From the NCBI GenBank assembly GCA_045649455.1, contig JAZRPV010000044.1:1-60071 (forward strand): DNA of 60,071 bases, given 5' to 3'. The notes under the pieces are model-generated. The model was not told the DNA's origin, ran no database searches, and saw only the letters and a program-made list of their open reading frames with translations. Origin of the DNA: JAEDES01 sp045649455 (GTDB taxonomy: Bacteria; Bacillota_I; Bacilli_A; RF39; UBA660). Below, in pieces: positions 51,442 through 60,071 of this stretch; positions within the stretch are counted from its first letter, which is position 1, and the number at the start of each line of letters is the position of its first letter. Both the position numbers and the translations under genes were made by a program.

Positions 51442-53964
51442 TTACTCATTGACATTATTAGATTCTTCAGTAACTGCTGCTTCTGTTGTTGTTTCAGTAA
51501 CTTCACTACTATTTGTAGTATTTTCGTTTACATTTTCAGTTTCATTTTCTTCTTCTTTAGCAACAATTGTAACTGTAGCTACCATTTGATCATCTTTAAG
51601 ATTAATTAATCTAACACCTTGAGTAGCACGTTTTAATGTAGATATTTGTTCTCCAGGCATTTTCATGATAATACCACTATTTGTAACAACAATAACATCG
51701 TAATCATTACCTTCATCAACACATTTTAGAGCAGCCATCATACCATTCTTTTCAGTAACATTAAATGCTCTAACACCTTTGCTACCTCTATGAGTAAGTC
51801 TATATTCATCAATAACAGTTTTCTTACCATATCCTTTTTCAGTAACAATTAGTATATATTGACCAGAATTAACAACTTCAGCTCCTACTACGAAACTTCC
51901 ATCTAAATCAATTCCCTTAACTCCTGAACTACTACGTCCCATAGCTCTGATTTCATTTTCATCAAATCTTACCATACGACCATTACTTGCTCCTAAAGCA
52001 ATTTCATTAGATCCATTAGTTTTTCTAACACTGATTAATTCATCATCATCCTTAAGAACAATAGCAATTTTTCCACCTTTTCTAATGTTTTCAAACTCTG
52101 TAATATCAGTCTTTTTAACAATTCCACCACGAGTTGCAAACATTAAATATTTAGTAACTTGATCATCTGCATCAATTTCCACAATCGAACTAATGTTCTC
52201 ATCTTTCTCTAATGGAAGTAAATTTATGATTGGTAGCCCCTTAGATTGTCTTGCAAATTCAGGAACTTCATAACCTTTCATTCTATATACTCTACCTCTA
52301 TTTGAGAAGAATAAAATATAATCATGAGTTCTCATTGAAATCATATGTTCTACAAAGTCTTCTTCGTTTGTAGCCATACCTTTAACTCCAACTCCACCTC
52401 TATTTTGTGTTTTATAAGTATCACTTCTTAAACGTTTAATATAACCATTCTTAGTTAAAGTAATAATTACATCCTCATTTGGTATTAAAGACTCATCTTC
52501 GATATATTCAATAGCTGTCATATCGATGTTTGTACGTCTTTCATCACCATATTTTTCTTTAATTTCTAATAATTCATTTTTAATTACTTCTAATATCTTA
52601 TAATCACTAGCTAAAATGCCACGTAGTTCGTCAATTAACTTTAATAAGTCATTTAGTTCATTTTCAATTTTTTCACGCTCTAAGCCAGTTAAACGACGTA
52701 ATTTCATCTCTAAAATAGCATTAGCTTGAACTTCTGATAACTTAAAGTTATTCATTAATCCAGTTCTAGCTTCTTCATCAGACTTTGCTGCACGAATTAA
52801 TTTTATAACCGCATCAATATTATCTAAAGCAATCTTTAAACCTTCTAAAATATGAACACGTTTTTCCGCAACATCTAAATCAAATTTAGTACGTCTAATA
52901 ATAACTTCTTTTTGATATTCAATATATTTAACAATAATATCTTTTAAACATAATGTTTTAGGAACACCTTGATCTAACATCAAGAAGATAATTCCATATG
53001 TTGTTTGGAATGCTGTATGCTTATAAAGTTTATTTAAAACAACTTGAGCATTAGCATCTTTCTTTAATGTAATAGTAATTTTAATACCATCTTTTAAATC
53101 TGAATGGTAATCTGAAATACCTTCAATTGTTTTATTATGAACAAGTTCAGCTACTTTATTCTTTAATTCTAAAGTATTAACACCATAAGGTACTTCATCA
53201 ATAATAATATATTGTTTTCCATTTTTTTCTTCAATTGTAGCTTTACTACGAATTGTGATAGAACCACGACCAGTTTCATAAGCTTTTCTTATTCCACTAT
53301 TTCCTAAGATTGTTGCACCTGTTGGAAAATCAGGTCCTTTAATATGTTGCATTAATCCATCTAAATCAATGTCAGGATTATCAATATAAGCAACACATCC
53401 ATCAATTACTTCACCTAAGTTATGAGGAGGAATATTAGTAGCCATACCAACAGCAATACCAGTAGTTCCATTAACTAAAATATTAGAGAATCTTGAAGGT
53501 AAAACAGCAGGCTCTCTTTCACTCTCATCAAAGTTAGGACTAAAATCAACTGTATTTTTATTAATATTTCTTAGTAACTCTAAAGATATTTTAGATAAAC
53601 GCGACTCAGTATAACGCATTGCCGCAGCACCATATCCTTCGATATTACCAAAGTTACCATGACCATCAACTAACATATATCTATATGAGAAGTCTTGAGC
53701 CATACGAACCATTGCTTCATAAATAGAAGAATCACCGTGTGGGTGATATTTACCCATAACGTCTCCGACGATTCTTGCACTCTTCTTATGAGGTTTATCA
53801 GGTGTATAACCAGATTCATACATTGAATATAAAATACGTCTATGAACAGGTTTTAAACCATCTCTTAAATCAGGAAGAGCACGAGCAACAATAACACTCA
53901 TTGAATACTCTAAAAACGAATCTTGTACTTCTTTAACAATACTATTTTGTTCTAATCTATCCAT
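51442..53964 (-). CDS. gyrA: DNA gyrase subunit A
   Basis: The breakage-reunion domain has the catalytic tyrosine in AAMRYTESRLS and the quinolone region GKYHPHGDSSIYEAMVRMAQ with Ser and Glu at the usual sensitive positions. The C-terminal beta-pinwheel carries a GyrA-box-like TQNRGGVGVKGM, which separates it from ParC. The tail is acidic and Thr/Asn-rich. 840 residues. It follows gyrB by 12 bp and ends at a strong terminator facing the gene-free segment. Confidence 0.98.
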   Translation of the reverse strand: MDRLEQNSIVKEVQDSFLEYSMSVIVARALPDLRDGLKPVHRRILYSMYESGYTPDKPHKKSARIVGDVMGKYHPHGDSSIYEAMVRMAQDFSYRYMLVDGHGNFGNIEGYGAAAMRYTESRLSKISLELLRNINKNTVDFSPNFDESEREPAVLPSRFSNILVNGTTGIAVGMATNIPPHNLGEVIDGCVAYIDNPDIDLDGLMQHIKGPDFPTGATILGNSGIRKAYETGRGSITIRSKATIEEKNGKQYIIIDEVPYGVNTLELKNKVAELVHNKTIEGISDYHSDLKDGIKITITLKKDANAQVVLNKLYKHTAFQTTYGIIFLMLDQGVPKTLCLKDIIVKYIEYQKEVIIRRTKFDLDVAEKRVHILEGLKIALDNIDAVIKLIRAAKSDEEARTGLMNNFKLSEVQANAILEMKLRRLTGLEREKIENELNDLLKLIDELRGILASDYKILEVIKNELLEIKEKYGDERRTNIDMTAIEYIEDESLIPNEDVIITLTKNGYIKRLRSDTYKTQNRGGVGVKGMATNEEDFVEHMISMRTHDYILFFSNRGRVYRMKGYEVPEFARQSKGLPIINLLPLEKDENISSIVEIDADDQVTKYLMFATRGGIVKKTDITEFENIRKGGKIAIVLKDDDELISVRKTNGSNEIALGASNGRMVRFDENEIRAMGRSSSGVKGIDLDGSFVVGAEVVNSGQYILIVTEKGYGKKTVIDEYRLTHRGSKGVRAFNVTEKNGMMAALKCVDEGNDYDVIVVTNSGIIMKMPGEQISTLKRATQGVRLINLKDDQMVATVTIVAKEEENETENVNENTTNSSEVTETTTEAAVTEESNNVNE

Positions 53965-53976
53965 TTCCTTACCCTC

Positions 53977-55905
53977 CTATACATCTAAGTTGTCCACATA
54001 TGTAGCATTAGTTTCAATAAACTCTCTACGTGGTTCAACTTCTTCTCCCATAAGTTTTGAGAATACTTCATCTGCTGCAATAGCATCATCAACTGTAATT
54101 TGTCTTAATACACGTTTATTGATATCCATTGTAGTTTCATTTAATTCTTCAGCATCCATTTCTCCTAAACCTTTCATACGCATAATATCGTATTTAGTAT
54201 TAGGTGAAAGAGTTTTTAAATATTCATCTCTTTCAGCTTCATTTAAAACATACTTAATAGTTTTACCATGTTTAATAACAAATAATGGTGGTTGTGCAGC
54301 ATATACATGCCCTGCTTCAACAATTGGCTTAAAGAATCTATAGAATAATGTTAATAATAATACACGAATGTGACTACCATCAACATCGGCATCGGTCATG
54401 ATAATAATCTTATGATAACGAAGTTTTGATAAATCAAATTCATCACCAATACCAGTACCAAATGCAGTAATAATAGTACGAATTTCCTCATTTGATAAAG
54501 CTCTATCAAGTCGAGCTTTTTCAACATTTAAAATCTTACCACGTAAAGGTAAAATTGCTTGAGTCATACTGTCACGTCCCTTAATTGCAGAACCTCCAGC
54601 AGAATCTCCTTCGACTAAGAATATTTCACTAACAGAAGCATCTTTACTCTTACAATCACTTAATTTTCCATAGAAATTAGTAACATCTAAGTCACCTTTT
54701 CTACGAGTTAATTCTCTTGCTTTCTTAGCAGCAACTCTTGCTCTACTTGCTGTCATTGATTTATCAACAATAATTTTTGCTTGATCAGGATTTTCCATTA
54801 AGAATCTTTCAAATACCTCAGCAAATATTTTATCCACAATACCACGAACTTCACTATTTCCAAGTTTTGTCTTAGTTTGTCCTTCAAATTGAGGATTTGG
54901 ATGCTTAACAGAAACAATCATTGTTAATCCTTCTCTTACATCATCACCAGTAAGCGGATCATCTTTTTCTTTTAACATTCCAGAACTTGTTGCATACTTA
55001 TTTAAAATTCTTGTTAATGAACGTCTAGCACCATCTTCATGAGTTCCTCCTTCAGGAGTAGTAATATTATTAACAAATGAATAAATACTAGAGTTATAAG
55101 TTTCATTATATTGTAATGCAACTTCTACTTTAATATCTTTTTCTTCTCCTTCAATACTAACAATAGTCTCATGAATTGGATTCTTACTCTTATTAAGCAT
55201 TTGAACATATTCAATAATTCCACCTTCATAATAGAAAGAATCCTTCTTATCAGCTTCTCTCTCATCAAATAAAGATATTCTTAAACCTTTATTTAAAAAA
55301 GCTAATTCTTTTAATCTAGTTTTAAGTATTTCATAATCATAAACTTGTGTTTCAGTAAATATTTCATCATCTGGTAAGAAATGAACTGTTGTACCTGTTC
55401 TATTTTCATCACACTTATCAATTATTTTTAAAGCATCATCAGGATGTCCACCATGACTATAACGTTGATAATAAACATTTCCATGTTTATATACTTTAAC
55501 TTCTAGCCAATCACTAAGTGCGTTAACTACAGAAGCACCAACACCATGTAATCCTCCAGATACTTTATATCCTCCACCACCAAATTTACCACCGGCATGT
55601 AATACTGTATAAACAGTTTCTACAGTACTTTTACCAGTTTTTGGATGGATATCTACAGGAATTCCACGACCATCATCTTTTACAGTAATACTGTTATCTT
55701 TTCCAACAGATACTTCAATATGATGACAATATCCAGCTAAAGCTTCATCAATAGCATTATCAACAATTTCCCATACTAAATGGTGTAGACCTCTAGAACT
55801 AGTAGAACCAATATACATACCAGGTCTTTTTCTAACAGCTTCTAAACCTTCAAGTACTTGAATCGCCGATGAATCATATGTAGTTTCAACTTTTTCTTCA
55901 TTCAT
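53977..55905 (-). CDS. gyrB: DNA gyrase subunit B
   Basis: GHKL ATPase (WEIVDNAIDEALAGYC, VKDDGRGIPVD, GLHGVGASVVNALS), transducer domain and TOPRIM (LVEGDSAGGSAIKGRD, IIIMTDADVDGSHIR) are present in order. The C-terminal PLFVIKHGKT and MRMKGLGEMDAEEL are typical. 642 residues. It follows recF by 9 bp, the conserved recF-gyrB-gyrA order near oriC. Confidence 0.98.
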   Translation of the reverse strand: MNEEKVETTYDSSAIQVLEGLEAVRKRPGMYIGSTSSRGLHHLVWEIVDNAIDEALAGYCHHIEVSVGKDNSITVKDDGRGIPVDIHPKTGKSTVETVYTVLHAGGKFGGGGYKVSGGLHGVGASVVNALSDWLEVKVYKHGNVYYQRYSHGGHPDDALKIIDKCDENRTGTTVHFLPDDEIFTETQVYDYEILKTRLKELAFLNKGLRISLFDEREADKKDSFYYEGGIIEYVQMLNKSKNPIHETIVSIEGEEKDIKVEVALQYNETYNSSIYSFVNNITTPEGGTHEDGARRSLTRILNKYATSSGMLKEKDDPLTGDDVREGLTMIVSVKHPNPQFEGQTKTKLGNSEVRGIVDKIFAEVFERFLMENPDQAKIIVDKSMTASRARVAAKKARELTRRKGDLDVTNFYGKLSDCKSKDASVSEIFLVEGDSAGGSAIKGRDSMTQAILPLRGKILNVEKARLDRALSNEEIRTIITAFGTGIGDEFDLSKLRYHKIIIMTDADVDGSHIRVLLLTLFYRFFKPIVEAGHVYAAQPPLFVIKHGKTIKYVLNEAERDEYLKTLSPNTKYDIMRMKGLGEMDAEELNETTMDINKRVLRQITVDDAIAADEVFSKLMGEEVEPRREFIETNATYVDNLDV

Positions 55906-55914
55906 ATATATAAC

Positions 55915-57027
55915 CTACTTTCTTTCAATATTTCCATTCTTAACTTCGTATATATAAGACTCATTTAAATACTTTTTATTAATACTCTTTAAATCAGTAG
56001 TAGTAATAATTGATTGAATATCATTATCTCCAACAAATTTTAATAACCTATTTCTCTTTTTAATATCTAATTCACTAAAAATATCATCCAATAGAATTAC
56101 TGGATTAAATCCACTAACTTCTTTAAATAAACCTATTTCACTAAGTTTTAAACATAAAACAGCTAATTTTTGTTGTCCTTGAGAACCAAAATACTTTAAA
56201 TCATTTCCATTAAAATTAAAGTAAAAATCATCCCTATGAGGACCATACATAGTCATTCCATAATTTAATTCTTTATTATAATACTTATTAAAATAATCTT
56301 TTAATTTATCTTTTATTTCATCATCAGTTAAATTTTTAATATCAAAACTAGTCAAATATTCTATACTTAAGCCTTCAAAATCAGCTATATCTTTATAATA
56401 TTTATTAATACTACCATTAATAAAATCTATATATTCTAATCTTTTTCTATATATAATAACTGCTTTTTCAATTAACTTATCAGTAAGAATATCTAAATAA
56501 TTTTTATCAGCAATACTATTATTAAATAATATTTTTAAATATTCATTTCTAGTTTTTAAAATTTTATTATATTCATTATAAGTATTTAAATAAGTTTTTG
56601 ATATTTGAGATAATTGTATATTTAATAAATTTCTTCGTATATTAGGTGATCCTTTTATTATTTCTAAATCATCTGGTGTAAATATAATTACATTTAAGTT
56701 TGAGATATAATCAGCAACTTTTTTAATAGAATTTTGATTTATCATTAAATCTTTCTTTTCTTCTGTTATATCAATCTGTAACTTAGTAATAATCTTATCT
56801 TTCTTAACAATTCCTTTAATTTGACTTTTCTTTTTATTAAACATAATTATATTAGGATTTACCCCTACTCTATGTGATTTTGTAAGAGCAAGCATAGTAA
56901 TTGCTTCTAATATATTTGTTTTTCCTTGAGCATTGTCCCCAATAAAAATATTCATCCCTTCATTAAGAGAAATATTAATATTGCCACAATTTCTAAAATT
57001 TAATAAAGAAATTTTCTTGATTTTCAT
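55915..57027 (-). CDS. recF: DNA replication and repair protein RecF
   Basis: SMC-like ATPase. Walker A IFIGDNAQGKTNILEAI, the signature GSQGQQKLAVLCLKLSE and Walker B PVILLDDIFSELD are clear. 370 residues, normal. The ATG has no good ribosome site directly upstream; instead the stop of a nine-codon leader frame overlaps it (ATGA), so translation is probably coupled. Confidence 0.96.
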   Translation of the reverse strand: MKIKKISLLNFRNCGNINISLNEGMNIFIGDNAQGKTNILEAITMLALTKSHRVGVNPNIIMFNKKKSQIKGIVKKDKIITKLQIDITEEKKDLMINQNSIKKVADYISNLNVIIFTPDDLEIIKGSPNIRRNLLNIQLSQISKTYLNTYNEYNKILKTRNEYLKILFNNSIADKNYLDILTDKLIEKAVIIYRKRLEYIDFINGSINKYYKDIADFEGLSIEYLTSFDIKNLTDDEIKDKLKDYFNKYYNKELNYGMTMYGPHRDDFYFNFNGNDLKYFGSQGQQKLAVLCLKLSEIGLFKEVSGFNPVILLDDIFSELDIKKRNRLLKFVGDNDIQSIITTTDLKSINKKYLNESYIYEVKNGNIERK

Positions 57028-57050
57028 TTAAATACACTAAAAAGACCCAT
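57024..57050 (-). CDS. candidate leader peptide MGLFSVFK overlapping recF
   Basis: An ATG with AGGTGATT just upstream opens a frame of eight codons plus stop; its TGA overlaps the recF start codon as ATGA. The ribosome site fits this ATG and not recF itself. It may serve only to deliver ribosomes to recF; the peptide has no known function. Confidence 0.5.
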   Translation of the reverse strand: MGLFSVFK

Positions 57051-57095
57051 ATAATCACCTATCCCCTACTTCAGTATTCCTATACATACGTTTAT

Positions 57096-57104
57096 ATTAT
57101 ACCA
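57096..57104 (-). promoter_or_regulatory. extended -10 promoter for recF-gyrB-gyrA
   Basis: TGGTATAAT on the minus strand, with no clear -35, about 45 bp upstream of the leader peptide. Confidence 0.6.
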
Positions 57105-57125
57105 TAAATGACCTTTTAAAGCACT

Positions 57126-57154
57126 AAAAAAATAGTTAAAATTAACTATTTTTT
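57126..57154 (-). terminator. terminator after the ComK-family gene
   Basis: A long AT-rich stem (AAAAATAGTTA with TAACTATTTTT) followed by U residues and TTAGTGC. Confidence 0.75.
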
Positions 57155-57161
57155 CTTGTTT

Positions 57162-57608
57162 TTACTTATTTTTTCTCATTCTCATAATAAAGTCTAATCT
57201 TGATGCTCTAGAAAGTTGATTTTCTATTGTTCTAAATGAACATGGAACTATAATTTCTTTATTATTATCAAATAAAATCTTCGTACTCGTACTATCAATT
57301 TTTTCAATCTTTTTAACTCTTTTTAAAGAAATCCATATACAATCAGCTGCTGCAGGTGATGTTGTTGGAAAAACAATTAAATTTTCACTATCTTCAACAA
57401 TTATAGGCACTTTATATTCTGCACCTAATATATCTCTTGCACTTTCTTTTCTCCCATTATAAGTACTACCAAAGTATTTACAACTATCTTCCATTATTTT
57501 AAATGGAACTTCATCCACAACAAACTTATCATCATCCTCATAAATGATACTTTTTTCCTCTTCTTTTGGCACAATTGCTAATGTACCATTACTTATCTCA
57601 TATTTCAT
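57162..57608 (-). CDS. ComK family transcription factor, short form
   Basis: The 148-residue protein follows the B. subtilis competence regulator ComK along its length: YEISNGTLAIVP, SCKYFGSTYNGRKESA, PIIVEDSENLIVFPTTSP, CIWISLKRVKKIE and FRTIENQLSRASRL match the corresponding ComK blocks. It lacks the C-terminal part of about 45 residues that ComK (192) has, which is needed there for transcription activation. It stands alone between dnaN and recF with a terminator on each side, where B. subtilis has yaaA and remB. Role in DNA uptake is inferred, not shown. Confidence 0.82.
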   Translation of the reverse strand: MKYEISNGTLAIVPKEEEKSIIYEDDDKFVVDEVPFKIMEDSCKYFGSTYNGRKESARDILGAEYKVPIIVEDSENLIVFPTTSPAAADCIWISLKRVKKIEKIDSTSTKILFDNNKEIIVPCSFRTIENQLSRASRLDFIMRMRKNK

Positions 57609-57705
57609 ACTTTTCCCCCTAAATGAGCCTTTTTCTCAGGTCTCAACAAATATTTATCACTTTTTTTTGTCGGATTTTTTCTATTTTTGACGAAAATAAT
57701 AAAAA

Positions 57706-57739
57706 AACAAAAAAAATAGAAGAAATTCATCTTCTATTT
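57706..57739 (-). terminator. terminator after dnaN
   Basis: AAATAGAAGA and TCTTCTATTT form a 10-bp stem with a six-base loop, followed on the minus strand by eight or more U. Confidence 0.9.
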
Positions 57740-57775
57740 ATAATATACACATTAAATTTTAAAATATTTAATAAA

Positions 57776-58903
57776 TTAATATGTTCTAATTGGTAAAACT
57801 AATTGAGTTAATGTTTCATCCTCTGTTGATTTTATTAAAATAGGTTTAATTTCTCCTACAAAATGAATATCCACAGTTTCTGTTGAAAAACTCTTTAAAG
57901 CTTCCATCATGTATTTAGCACTAAATGAAATCTTAATATCTTCATTATTATTCTTAGTAATTGGCATTTTTTCTTCTACTCTACCAATTTCAGCACTACT
58001 ACTTCTTAAAATTAATGTATTACCATTAGTTTCAAGTGTAACAATGTTCTTTTCTTTATCACTAGTTAAAATACTAACACGATCAATAACACTATAGAAA
58101 GAATCTAATGTAGTACTAATAACTAAATAAGAATCATCTGGTAATAAATTACTTGTATTTGGATAAGTACCATTAATTAATCTAGATTCAAATTTTAAAT
58201 TACCATTCTTAAATAAAATCTTATTATTAAAGATATGTAATTCAACTTCTTCCTCATCATCCCCTAAAATTCTAGAAAATTCTAAAATATTATGACTTGG
58301 AATAACAATATTATAGTTTTCTTCACATTCTTTATCTAATTTAACAACTTTTCTAGCTAAACGATAAGAATCTGTAGAATTACATTCTAACATATCACCT
58401 ACTATATTAAAGTTAATACCAGTAAGTACAGGTTTACTTTCTTCATTAGAAGAAGCAAATGCAGTTTGATTTACAATACTTTTAAATACTCCAGCTTTTA
58501 AAATAACCTTTTTCTTACTTTCTTCTAAACCAATATTAGGATATTCACTTTCACTAATACCATTTAAGTTAAATTCACTATTTTCTGTGTAAATTAAAAT
58601 TTTTAATTCATCAATAACATCAATATTAATATATTTATCAGGTAATTTTCTAACAATATCTAAAATATATTTACCTTGAATAATGATACTACCTTCTCTT
58701 TCTATAACAAAATCATCATTATCATTACAATCAATACTTGTTTGAATAGTAATATCATTATCACTTGCAGTTAAAGTTAACTTCTTTTTCTTTAATTCAA
58801 ATTTAATACCTGCTAATACTGGAATTAAATTCTTAGTTGAAATTGCTTTTGATACTTTGTTTAAAGCATCTAATAATAAATCTTTCTTAATTGTTAATTT
58901 CAT
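57776..58903 (-). CDS. dnaN: DNA polymerase III sliding clamp (beta)
   Basis: Three clamp domains are recognisable: MKLTIKKDLLLDALNKVSKAISTKNLIPVLAGI (residues 1-33), KPVLTGINFNIVGDMLECNSTDSYRLARK, and the C-terminal TQLVLPIRTY (LVLPIRT is the family ending). 375 residues. It lies 133 bp after dnaA with a DnaA-box cluster in the gap and ends at a strong terminator. Confidence 0.97.
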   Translation of the reverse strand: MKLTIKKDLLLDALNKVSKAISTKNLIPVLAGIKFELKKKKLTLTASDNDITIQTSIDCNDNDDFVIEREGSIIIQGKYILDIVRKLPDKYINIDVIDELKILIYTENSEFNLNGISESEYPNIGLEESKKKVILKAGVFKSIVNQTAFASSNEESKPVLTGINFNIVGDMLECNSTDSYRLARKVVKLDKECEENYNIVIPSHNILEFSRILGDDEEEVELHIFNNKILFKNGNLKFESRLINGTYPNTSNLLPDDSYLVISTTLDSFYSVIDRVSILTSDKEKNIVTLETNGNTLILRSSSAEIGRVEEKMPITKNNNEDIKISFSAKYMMEALKSFSTETVDIHFVGEIKPILIKSTEDETLTQLVLPIRTY

Positions 58904-58943
58904 ATAATATTCCTTCTTTCTTTTATAGTTTTATTATTAATAC

Positions 58944-59035
58944 TGTGGAAATTGTGGAAAACCTTATTTTTCTCTTATATAATAACGAATTCTTATCAAC
59001 AACCACTGTGGATAAAGTGTTTTTATTTCCACACT
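58944..59035. promoter_or_regulatory. DnaA-box cluster in the dnaA-dnaN gap
   Basis: An exact box TGTGGATAA (59007-59015) and TTATCAACA (58993-59001) lie with near-boxes TGTGGAAAT (58944), TGTGGAAAA (58954) and ATTTCCACA (about 59025). In B. subtilis this gap holds the DnaA-box cluster and unwinding site of oriC. I see an AT-rich stretch beside the boxes but no clear DnaA-trio. Confidence 0.65.
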
Positions 59036-59036
59036 T

Positions 59037-60071
59037 TTACACAACCCCAATATCTTTTTTCAATTTTTCAATGATATTAGCTAAATCTTTATTAACTTTT
59101 ATCTCATTTTCTATCTTTTCAACAGAATGCATTACAGTTGAATGGTCTTTTCCACCAAATTCTGTTCCTATTTTAGGAAATGACTCATTTGTAAGTGTTC
59201 TTACTAAATACATAGCAATTTGTCTTGGAAATGATATATTTGAGCTTCTCTTTTTACTTCTTATATCTTCAACCGATATTTGGAAGTATTCAGATACTAT
59301 CTTTTGTATCCTTGAAACATCATCTTTTTCTCCCATTCCTTTACTTATATAGTCTTTTAATGCTTCTATTGCTAAATCTAAAGTTATTTCAGAACCACCC
59401 ATTATAGCAGAATAAGCAATAACTCTAGTAATAGACCCTTCTAGATTTCTAACATCTGTATTGATATTAGAAGCTATATATTCAATAACATCTTCAGGAA
59501 TTTCTTGTTCAAAATTACCAGCAATAATCTTTTTCTTAATAATTTCCGTTCTTAATGAAAAGTCCGGTGGAAAAATATTAACCGTTAATCCCCAACAAAA
59601 TCTTGTTTTTAAACGATCTTCAAATACTTTTAAGTCATCTGGTGACCTATCTGATGAAATAATAATTTGCTTATTATCATTATGTAAGTAATTAAATGTA
59701 TTAAAGAATTCATTTTGAGTAGCATTAGCACCACTTAAGAATTGAATATCATCTATTATCAATACATCTATATTTCTATACTTATCTTTAAAGAAATCAA
59801 CAAAACTTAAATTAGTACCTTTATCATCTTTCTTAGTCATACTAATAAAATCTTGTATAAATTGATCACTTGTAACATATAAAACCTTTTTATTTGAATG
59901 CTCTACCATATAATTACCAATAGCATGCATCAAATGTGTCTTCCCTAACCCACTATTTCCGTATATAAATAAAGGATTATACATATTACCAGGATTCTCT
60001 GCTACAGATACCGCAGCAGCATGTGCAAATTTATTTGTATTACCTACTATAAAATTTTCAAAAGTATATTT
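59037..60071 (-). CDS. dnaA: chromosomal replication initiator DnaA (N-terminus beyond window)
   Basis: The 344 visible residues begin in KYTFENFIVGNTNKFAHAAA at the window edge and contain the AAA core (LFIYGNSGLGKTHLMHAIGN, VLIIDDIQFLSGA) and the domain IV signature GTEFGGKDHSTVMHSVEKI that reads DnaA boxes. Domains I and II lie outside. It is transcribed toward dnaN. Confidence 0.98.
   Translation of the reverse strand, partial: KYTFENFIVGNTNKFAHAAAVSVAENPGNMYNPLFIYGNSGLGKTHLMHAIGNYMVEHSNKKVLYVTSDQFIQDFISMTKKDDKGTNLSFVDFFKDKYRNIDVLIIDDIQFLSGANATQNEFFNTFNYLHNDNKQIIISSDRSPDDLKVFEDRLKTRFCWGLTVNIFPPDFSLRTEIIKKKIIAGNFEQEIPEDVIEYIASNINTDVRNLEGSITRVIAYSAIMGGSEITLDLAIEALKDYISKGMGEKDDVSRIQKIVSEYFQISVEDIRSKKRSSNISFPRQIAMYLVRTLTNESFPKIGTEFGGKDHSTVMHSVEKIENEIKVNKDLANIIEKLKKDIGVV

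Noticed and set aside
57609..57705. ComK-box (AAAA-N5-TTTT) autoregulatory sites upstream of the ComK-family gene
   Set aside because: A-tracts are frequent here but no correctly spaced AAAA-N5-TTTT pair was found.
1..60071. Mollicute genetic code with TGA as Trp
   Set aside because: TGA ends yabP, pncB, bofA and yabG at the correct family positions, and Trp is encoded by TGG.

Overview
The window is strongly AT-rich DNA whose gene order follows the right arm of a Bacillus-type replication origin. Read on the minus strand it starts in dnaA and runs dnaN, recF, gyrB, gyrA, SRP RNA, tadA, dnaX, recR, holB, ricT, rsmI, pth, mfd, spoVT, metG, tatD, ksgA, yabG, veg, spoVG, divIC, tilS, ftsH, dusB, lysS, clpC, cysS, rlmB, a sigH-position sigma gene, secE, nusG, rplKA, rplJL and rpoB. 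All genes but one (a TetR regulator) lie on the minus strand, pointing away from the origin. TGA is a normal stop codon. yabP, yabQ, yabG, spoVT, spoVG and a short unlisted bofA gene point to an endospore-forming Firmicute of class Bacilli, probably an uncultured gut-type lineage. RpoB carries the Asn at the rifampicin site that is known from Mollicutes. The exact lineage cannot be fixed from the sequence alone.

Layout from position 1: 1-9200 is the transcription/translation block (rpoB, L7/L12, L10, L1, L11, NusG, SecE, a degenerate kinase-like membrane protein, a sigma factor, RlmB, Mini-III). 9300-18400 holds CysS, a ClpC with an apparent AUU start and a degenerate second ATPase domain, a DcuC/YfcC-type transporter with a lysine/threonine/alanine-rich insertion, LysS, an RDD protein, DusB and MscL. 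18480-24200 is FtsH, TilS, DivIC and sporulation genes. 24250-33640 contains a Nudix-type NAD regulator, an acyl-CoA ligase with a divergent TetR gene, and a six-gene NAD operon (pncA, pncB, Nudix, nadE, nadD, nadK). Its promoter carries three copies of a 21-bp palindrome; a fourth, weaker copy covers the start codon of the Nudix regulator. 33670-50320 is KsgA, a SipW/TasA-like pair, TatD, MetG with a T-box, SpoVT, Mfd and the DNA-polymerase accessory block.

50410-51440 is a 1-kb gene-free segment between gyrA and the SRP RNA gene. It holds four parS-type ParB sites, each closely followed or directly abutted by a DnaA box, then two exact copies of the 14-bp Noc binding palindrome; a third copy lies inside dnaX. 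I read it as a compact origin-proximal segregation and nucleoid-occlusion locus, and it is the most interesting part of the window. 51440-60071 is gyrA, gyrB, recF (entered from a short leader peptide), a ComK-family gene between recF and dnaN, dnaN, a DnaA-box cluster, and the C-terminal part of dnaA.

Regulation can be seen directly at many points: near-consensus sigma-A promoters with 17-bp spacers, L10 and probable L1 autoregulatory leaders, a T-box before metG, a terminator-like hairpin at the very 5' end of the rsmC-rpoB transcript, and strong intrinsic terminators that mark most operon ends.
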